The position numbers and the translations under genes are program-made. Positions 60,308 to 64,000 of a stretch of DNA of 64,000 bases are shown one piece after another. Source of the DNA: Chitiniphilus shinanonensis DSM 23277 (GTDB lineage: Bacteria > Pseudomonadota > Gammaproteobacteria > Burkholderiales > Chitinibacteraceae); NCBI RefSeq assembly GCF_000374805.1, contig NZ_KB895346.1, forward strand, positions 64,034 through 128,033, given 5' to 3'. The notes beneath the pieces were generated by a model. That model did not search any database, was not told where the DNA came from, and was given only the letters and a program-made list of their open reading frames with translations. Position 1 is the first letter of the stretch, and each line of letters opens with the position of its first letter.

Positions 60308-61330
60308 ATGCCGATCAGTTTCATTCGTGCGAGCGACGTGGCGCCCCAGTACGCGGTGTTCGGCAAGCTGCCGCGCCGCGCCGATTTCGTGCGGATCAAC
60401 GCCACGCACCCGGTGGCGCAGGAGTTCGACCAGCTGTTGGCCAAGAGCCTGACCTGGGCGCAACAGCAGCCGGAGTGGAACGAGGCCACCTACCTCGCCG
60501 CCGGCGCCAGCGATTTCCATTTCACCTCCGGCGACGGCCGCTGGGCGTTCTTCGGCGTGATCCAGCCCAGCCGCGACGAGGCGGGCCGGCTGTATCCGCT
60601 GGTGGCGGGCGCCATCCTGCCGGCGGCGTCGGTGTCGCCGCACCTGCCGGAGCTGGCCATCGCCAACGAGCTGTTCTTCGTCGGCTTACGCGACCAGTTG
60701 AGCACCGCCATCGACAACTCGGTCGAGATGCTCGCTTGTCGGCAGTTCCTCGACGCCCAGCTGGCGCAGAGTAATCGCGCCAGCGCCGATGTCGAGCTGG
60801 CGGGCAACGTGCTGGAGCGTTATTTACAGCAGACGCCGGCCGCCCATCTGGAGAACGACCTGACCGATTCCAGCCGCGGCGGGCTGGAGGCGCACCTGCT
60901 CGCCTTCGTGTTCTACGGCGAATTGCTGCGGCGCTACCTGGGCAGCGCACCACGCCAGGTGATCCTGCTGCCGCTGCCGCAGCGCCCGGGCGAGGACATC
61001 CTCGGCATGGCCACCTGGCTGGCGCTATACCGCGCCGCCACTCGCTTGCCGGCGATCCGCTTCCCCCATTGCCTGACCCTGGTGCGCGACGGTCGCCGTT
61101 ACCTTGCGCTCGCGCCCGAGTGTTTCACCGAACGTTTCCTCGGCGTGCTGTGGGGCTTGCAGCCCGAGCCGCTGACGGTCGTGAACGTGCTGGACGACGA
61201 TGCGCCGTGGACGCATCACCAGTCGTATGCCGAGGCGTCGTACATCCTCGGCAGGCAGTTGGCCGACCCGGCCTTGAACCTTAATTCCTTACGAAATATT
61301 TTAGAAAAGCTTACTTCCAGTATTGCTTGA
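60308..61330 (+). CDS. tagF: T6SS-associated protein TagF
   Basis: Post-translational modulator of T6SS assembly, 340 residues. The N-terminal DUF2094/TagF pattern is present: YAVFGKLPRRADFVRIN, RWAFFGVIQPSRDEAGRLYP and PVVAGAILPA-like segment. The C-terminal half (about 190-340) is longer than in Pseudomonas TagF (about 230 residues in total) and has segments APRQVILLPLPQRPGED and ECFTERFLGVLWGL that may be a separate domain. GGAGCGACG precedes the ATG. Confidence 0.88.
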   Translation: MPISFIRASDVAPQYAVFGKLPRRADFVRINATHPVAQEFDQLLAKSLTWAQQQPEWNEATYLAAGASDFHFTSGDGRWAFFGVIQPSRDEAGRLYPLVAGAILPAASVSPHLPELAIANELFFVGLRDQLSTAIDNSVEMLACRQFLDAQLAQSNRASADVELAGNVLERYLQQTPAAHLENDLTDSSRGGLEAHLLAFVFYGELLRRYLGSAPRQVILLPLPQRPGEDILGMATWLALYRAATRLPAIRFPHCLTLVRDGRRYLALAPECFTERFLGVLWGLQPEPLTVVNVLDDDAPWTHHQSYAEASYILGRQLADPALNLNSLRNILEKLTSSIA

Positions 61331-61382
61331 TTGTGCAAAAAAAGGTACTTTTCACCCCTGTTCGACTTGATCGAGGCTTGCC

Positions 61383-61892
61383 ATGGCAAAAGAAAGCACA
61401 CAGAAAAAACTGTCGCGCGTGCGTCCGCCGCGTGTGCAGATTACATACGATGTCGAGGTCGGCGATGCGATCGAGACCAAGGAGCTGCCCTTCGTCATGG
61501 GCGTGCTCGGCGACTACTCCGGCCATAGCAAGCAGCCGCTGCCCAAGCTGAAGGAACGCAAGTTCGTCCAGATCGACCGCGACAACTTCGACGAAGTGCT
61601 GAAGGGCATGGCGCCGCGCCTGGCGCTGCGCGTCGACAACAAGCTCAAGGACGACGGTGGCCAGATGTCGGTCGAGCTGGAATTCAACGAGCTGGCCGAT
61701 TTCGAGCCGCAGAACGTGGTCAAGCAGGTGGAGCCGCTGCGCCAGTTGCTGGACGCGCGCCAGCGCCTGTCCGACCTGCGCAACAAGATGGTCGGCAACG
61801 ACAAGCTCGAAGAACTGCTGGACGAAGTGGTGCGCGATACCGAGAAGCTGCGCGAGATCAGCCAGGGCCAGGCCCCCAAGGGCGAGGAGTAA
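61383..61892 (+). CDS. tssB: T6SS contractile sheath small subunit TssB (VipA)
   Basis: With TssC it forms the contractile sheath. 169 residues. Family segments: RVRPPRVQITYDVEVGDA, ELPFVMGVLGDYSG, KLKERKFVQIDRDNFDEVL and the C-terminal helix LREISQGQ. The next gene tssC starts three bases after its stop. Confidence 0.97.
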   Translation: MAKESTQKKLSRVRPPRVQITYDVEVGDAIETKELPFVMGVLGDYSGHSKQPLPKLKERKFVQIDRDNFDEVLKGMAPRLALRVDNKLKDDGGQMSVELEFNELADFEPQNVVKQVEPLRQLLDARQRLSDLRNKMVGNDKLEELLDEVVRDTEKLREISQGQAPKGEE

Positions 61893-61895
61893 GCC

Positions 61896-63380
61896 ATGAG
61901 CACCGAACAACTGGCGCAAGCCGCCCCGGCGGCCGCCGCCGCGGCCACGCCCGGCCTGCTCGATGCGATCATCGACCAGAGCCGCATCGCCACCAACGAA
62001 ACCGAGAAGAGCCACACCCGTGACCTGATCAGCGAACTGGTCGACCAGGTGCTGGCCGGCACGGTGACGCTGTCCAAGGATCTGTCCGCCAGCATCGACG
62101 CCCGCATCGCCGAGCTGGATGGACTGATCTCGCTGCAACTGAACGAGATCATGCACCAGGGCGACTTCCAGAAGCTGGAAGCGTCGTGGCGCGGCCTGAA
62201 GTACCTGATCAACGAATCGGAAACCAGCACCCAGCTCAAGATCAAGGTGCTGAACGTGTCGAAGAAGGACCTGGTCAAGGATTTCAAGACCTCGCCCGAA
62301 TTCGACCAGAGCGCCCTGTTCAAGAAGATCTACGAAGAGGAATACGGCACCTTCGGCGGCGCACCGTATGCCGGCCTGATCGGCGACTACGAGTTCACCC
62401 GCCACCCCGAGGATTTCTACCTGCTCGAAGAGCTGTCGCACGTCGCCGCCTCGGCGCATGCGCCGCTGATCACCTCGGCCGGCCCGGGCCTGTTCGGCCT
62501 GGAAAGCTTCGCCGACGTCGGCAAGCCGCGCGACCTCGCCAAGATCTTCGATACCGTCGAATACGCCAAGTGGAAGTCGTTCCGCGAATCCGAGGATTCG
62601 CGCTACGTCGGCCTGGTGCTGCCGCACGTGCTGGGTCGCCTGCCTTATGGCGCCGAGACGCTGCCGGTCGAGGAATTCAACTTCGAAGAAGACGTGGACG
62701 GCACCGATCACCACAAGTACCTGTGGACCAATGCCGCCTACGCCTACGGCGCGCGCCTGACCGATGCCTTCGCCCAATTCGGCTGGCTGGCGGCGATCCG
62801 CGGCGTGGAAGGCGGCGGCCTGGTCGAAGGGCTGCCCACCCACACCTTCAAGACCGACGACGGCGAAGTGGCGCTGAAGTGCCCGACCGAAGTGGCGATC
62901 ACCGACCGCACCGAGAAGCTGTTGTCGGATCTGGGCTTCATCTCGCTGGTGCACTGCAAGAACACCGACTACGCGGCGTTCTTCAGCGGCCAGTCGAGCC
63001 AGAAGGCCAAGACCTACAACACCGACGCGGCCAACGCCAACGCGCGGCTGTCCACGCAGCTGCCGTACATCTTCGCCGTGTCGCGTATCGCGCATTACAT
63101 GAAGTCGATCATGCGCGACAAGATCGGCAGCTTCGCCTCGCGCCAGAACGTGCAGGACTTCCTCAACACCTGGCTGGCCCAGTACGTGTTGCTGGACGAC
63201 TCCGCGTCGCAGGAGGCCAAGTCGAAGTACCCGCTGCGCGAAGCGCGCGTGGACGTGGTGGAAGTGCCGGGCAAGCCCGGCGTCTACCGCGCCGCCGCGT
63301 TCCTGCGTCCGCACTTCCAGCTCGACGAACTCACCATCTCGCTGCGCCTGGTGGCCGAACTGCCCAAGTCGGCCCGCTAA
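61896..63380 (+). CDS. tssC: T6SS contractile sheath large subunit TssC (VipB)
   Basis: Major sheath protein, 494 residues. Family segments: LNEIMHQGDFQKLEASWRGL, FDQSALFKKIYEEEYGTFGG, LPHVLGRLPYGAETLPVEEF and IGSFASRQNVQDFLNTWLAQ. An Ala-rich stretch at 8-20 is unusual but harmless. Separated from hcp by 167 bases with two hairpins. Confidence 0.97.
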   Translation: MSTEQLAQAAPAAAAAATPGLLDAIIDQSRIATNETEKSHTRDLISELVDQVLAGTVTLSKDLSASIDARIAELDGLISLQLNEIMHQGDFQKLEASWRGLKYLINESETSTQLKIKVLNVSKKDLVKDFKTSPEFDQSALFKKIYEEEYGTFGGAPYAGLIGDYEFTRHPEDFYLLEELSHVAASAHAPLITSAGPGLFGLESFADVGKPRDLAKIFDTVEYAKWKSFRESEDSRYVGLVLPHVLGRLPYGAETLPVEEFNFEEDVDGTDHHKYLWTNAAYAYGARLTDAFAQFGWLAAIRGVEGGGLVEGLPTHTFKTDDGEVALKCPTEVAITDRTEKLLSDLGFISLVHCKNTDYAAFFSGQSSQKAKTYNTDAANANARLSTQLPYIFAVSRIAHYMKSIMRDKIGSFASRQNVQDFLNTWLAQYVLLDDSASQEAKSKYPLREARVDVVEVPGKPGVYRAAAFLRPHFQLDELTISLRLVAELPKSAR

Positions 63381-63403
63381 GGAAGCGCTGGCAAGCGCGC
63401 ACA

Positions 63404-63425
63404 GCCCACGGGGTTCCCCGTGGGC
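63404..63425 (+). promoter_or_regulatory. hairpin 1 in the tssC-hcp gap
   Basis: Perfect 10-base stem GCCCACGGGG / CCCCGTGGGC with a two-base loop, 24 bases after the tssC stop. No T run follows. May act in processing or attenuation so that hcp can be expressed at a higher level than the genes before it. Confidence 0.6.
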
Positions 63426-63466
63426 GGCAACCTCTGTAGTACGGCAACAAAGACGGCGTCCGCGCA

Positions 63467-63495
63467 CGCCGCCGGCAGGGTTTTCGCCGGCGGCG
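63467..63495 (+). promoter_or_regulatory. hairpin 2 in the tssC-hcp gap
   Basis: Ten-base stem CGCCGCCGGC / GCCGGCGGCG with a loop AGGGTTTTC, 53 bases before the hcp ATG. It could form an mRNA end-protecting structure for hcp. Confidence 0.6.
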
Positions 63496-63547
63496 CAGGC
63501 GTCCGAGCAATGCAACCGCAGCAAACCCACTCTTTTGGAGAACGACC

Positions 63548-64000
63548 ATGGCATTCGACGCCTTCATCAAGATCGACGGCATCCCCGGCGAAAGCACCGA
63601 CGACAAGCACAAGGACTGGATCGAGATCAAATCCTTCGCCCACAAGCTGGAACAGCCCGCGTCGGCCACCGCCAGCTCGGTCGGCGGCGCCACCGCCGAG
63701 CGCGTCAACCACAGCACCTTCGACATCGTGCACCTGATCGACAAGGCCAGCCCGAAGCTGTACGAAGCGTGCTGCACCGGCAAGCACATCAAGGAAGTCA
63801 CCCTGGAACTGTGCCGCGCCGGCGGCGACAAGGTGAAGTACCTGGAAGTGAAGCTGGAACAGGTGCTGATCTCCAAGGTGCAGCCGCAAGGCGCGGCCAA
63901 CGACGACGGCTTCCCGTCCGAGTCGGTGAGCCTGAGCTACGGCAAGATCAAGTGGACCTACACCCAGCAGAAGCGTGAAGACGGCGCCGGCGGCGGCAAT
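63548..64000 (+). CDS. hcp: T6SS tube protein Hcp (3'-truncated by window edge)
   Basis: Hexameric tube protein and secreted marker of T6SS activity. 151 codons are visible and the frame is open at the right edge. Family pattern: MAFDAFIKIDGIPGESTDDK, IEIKSFAHKLEQP, SVGGATAERVNHSTFDIVHL, KASPKLYEACCTGKHIKEV and SLSYGKIKWTYTQQ. The Cys pair CC at the centre is common in this group. GGAGAACG lies just before the ATG. The usual length is about 160-165, so only a few residues are missing. Confidence 0.95.
   Translation, partial: MAFDAFIKIDGIPGESTDDKHKDWIEIKSFAHKLEQPASATASSVGGATAERVNHSTFDIVHLIDKASPKLYEACCTGKHIKEVTLELCRAGGDKVKYLEVKLEQVLISKVQPQGAANDDGFPSESVSLSYGKIKWTYTQQKREDGAGGGN

Noticed and set aside
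56138..60643. Very long minus-strand open frame (1501 codons) opposite tssM and tagF
   Set aside because: It is the mirror of GC-rich coding DNA; the translation is rich in Arg/His/Gln/Leu without any domain pattern, and the plus strand encodes clear TssM and TagF.

Overview
The window is 64 kb of a GC-rich Gram-negative chromosome, most likely a betaproteobacterium of the Neisseriales (Chromobacterium/Chitinibacter-like). This is inferred from the uvrA - YajR-type transporter - ssb order, a CheV/CheY/CheZ/CheA chemotaxis cluster, FleS/FleR-type control of flagellar genes and the housekeeping set. No rRNA or tRNA gene was seen to fix the taxonomy.

Layout. 1-4.4 kb: a visibly lower-GC, probably acquired stretch with the end of an HlyD-type adaptor, a C39-peptidase ABC exporter (double-glycine leader export) and an IS630-family element whose transposase has lost a catalytic Asp. 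4.5-18.3 kb: a small unknown protein, a palindromic repeat, uvrA, yajR-like transporter, ssb, a YahK-like alcohol dehydrogenase, a divergent UvrD-like helicase, a coupled outer-membrane phospholipase A / hydrolase / TPR-glycosyltransferase set, msrB and a lipoprotein. 18.4-24.8 kb (minus strand): cheV-cheV-cheY-cheZ-cheA and an HDOD/degenerate-EAL protein. 25-36.6 kb (plus strand): FleS-like kinase, STAS protein, receiver-PP2C-kinase protein, receiver-less CheB, FleR-like sigma-54 activator, then fliE-F-G-H-I-J with a good sigma-54 promoter before fliE. 36.6-51.5 kb: GNAT protein, pepN, cysI-DUF934, an orphan I9-inhibitor-like lipoprotein, fadH, trhP, arfB, roxA with a DUF7931-like partner, a peroxiredoxin-fold protein without its catalytic Cys, slyD and a phosphopantetheinyl transferase. 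51.6-64 kb: a type VI secretion (T6SS) locus in two divergent arms, tssJ-K-L-E leftward and a TagX-like peptidase, tssM, tagF, tssB, tssC and hcp rightward, running off the right edge; tssA, F, G, H and vgrG are not in the window.

Most unusual structure: the 829-base gap between fadH and trhP (45235-46063) holds an ordered array of inverted pairs of DnaA-box-like 9-mers. Four consecutive pairs have the same inner spacing (28, 28, 29, 28 bases) and sit in diverged repeat units of about 115-140 bases, the last of which contains the probable trhP promoter. It could be a replication origin, a DnaA-titrating or regulatory locus, or an array of structured RNAs. Other points for a second look are the D-to-G IS630 transposase, the Cys-less peroxiredoxin, the FleS/FleR pair split by a STAS/phosphatase/CheB module, the orphan inhibitor-like lipoprotein, and two families of intergenic palindromic repeats.
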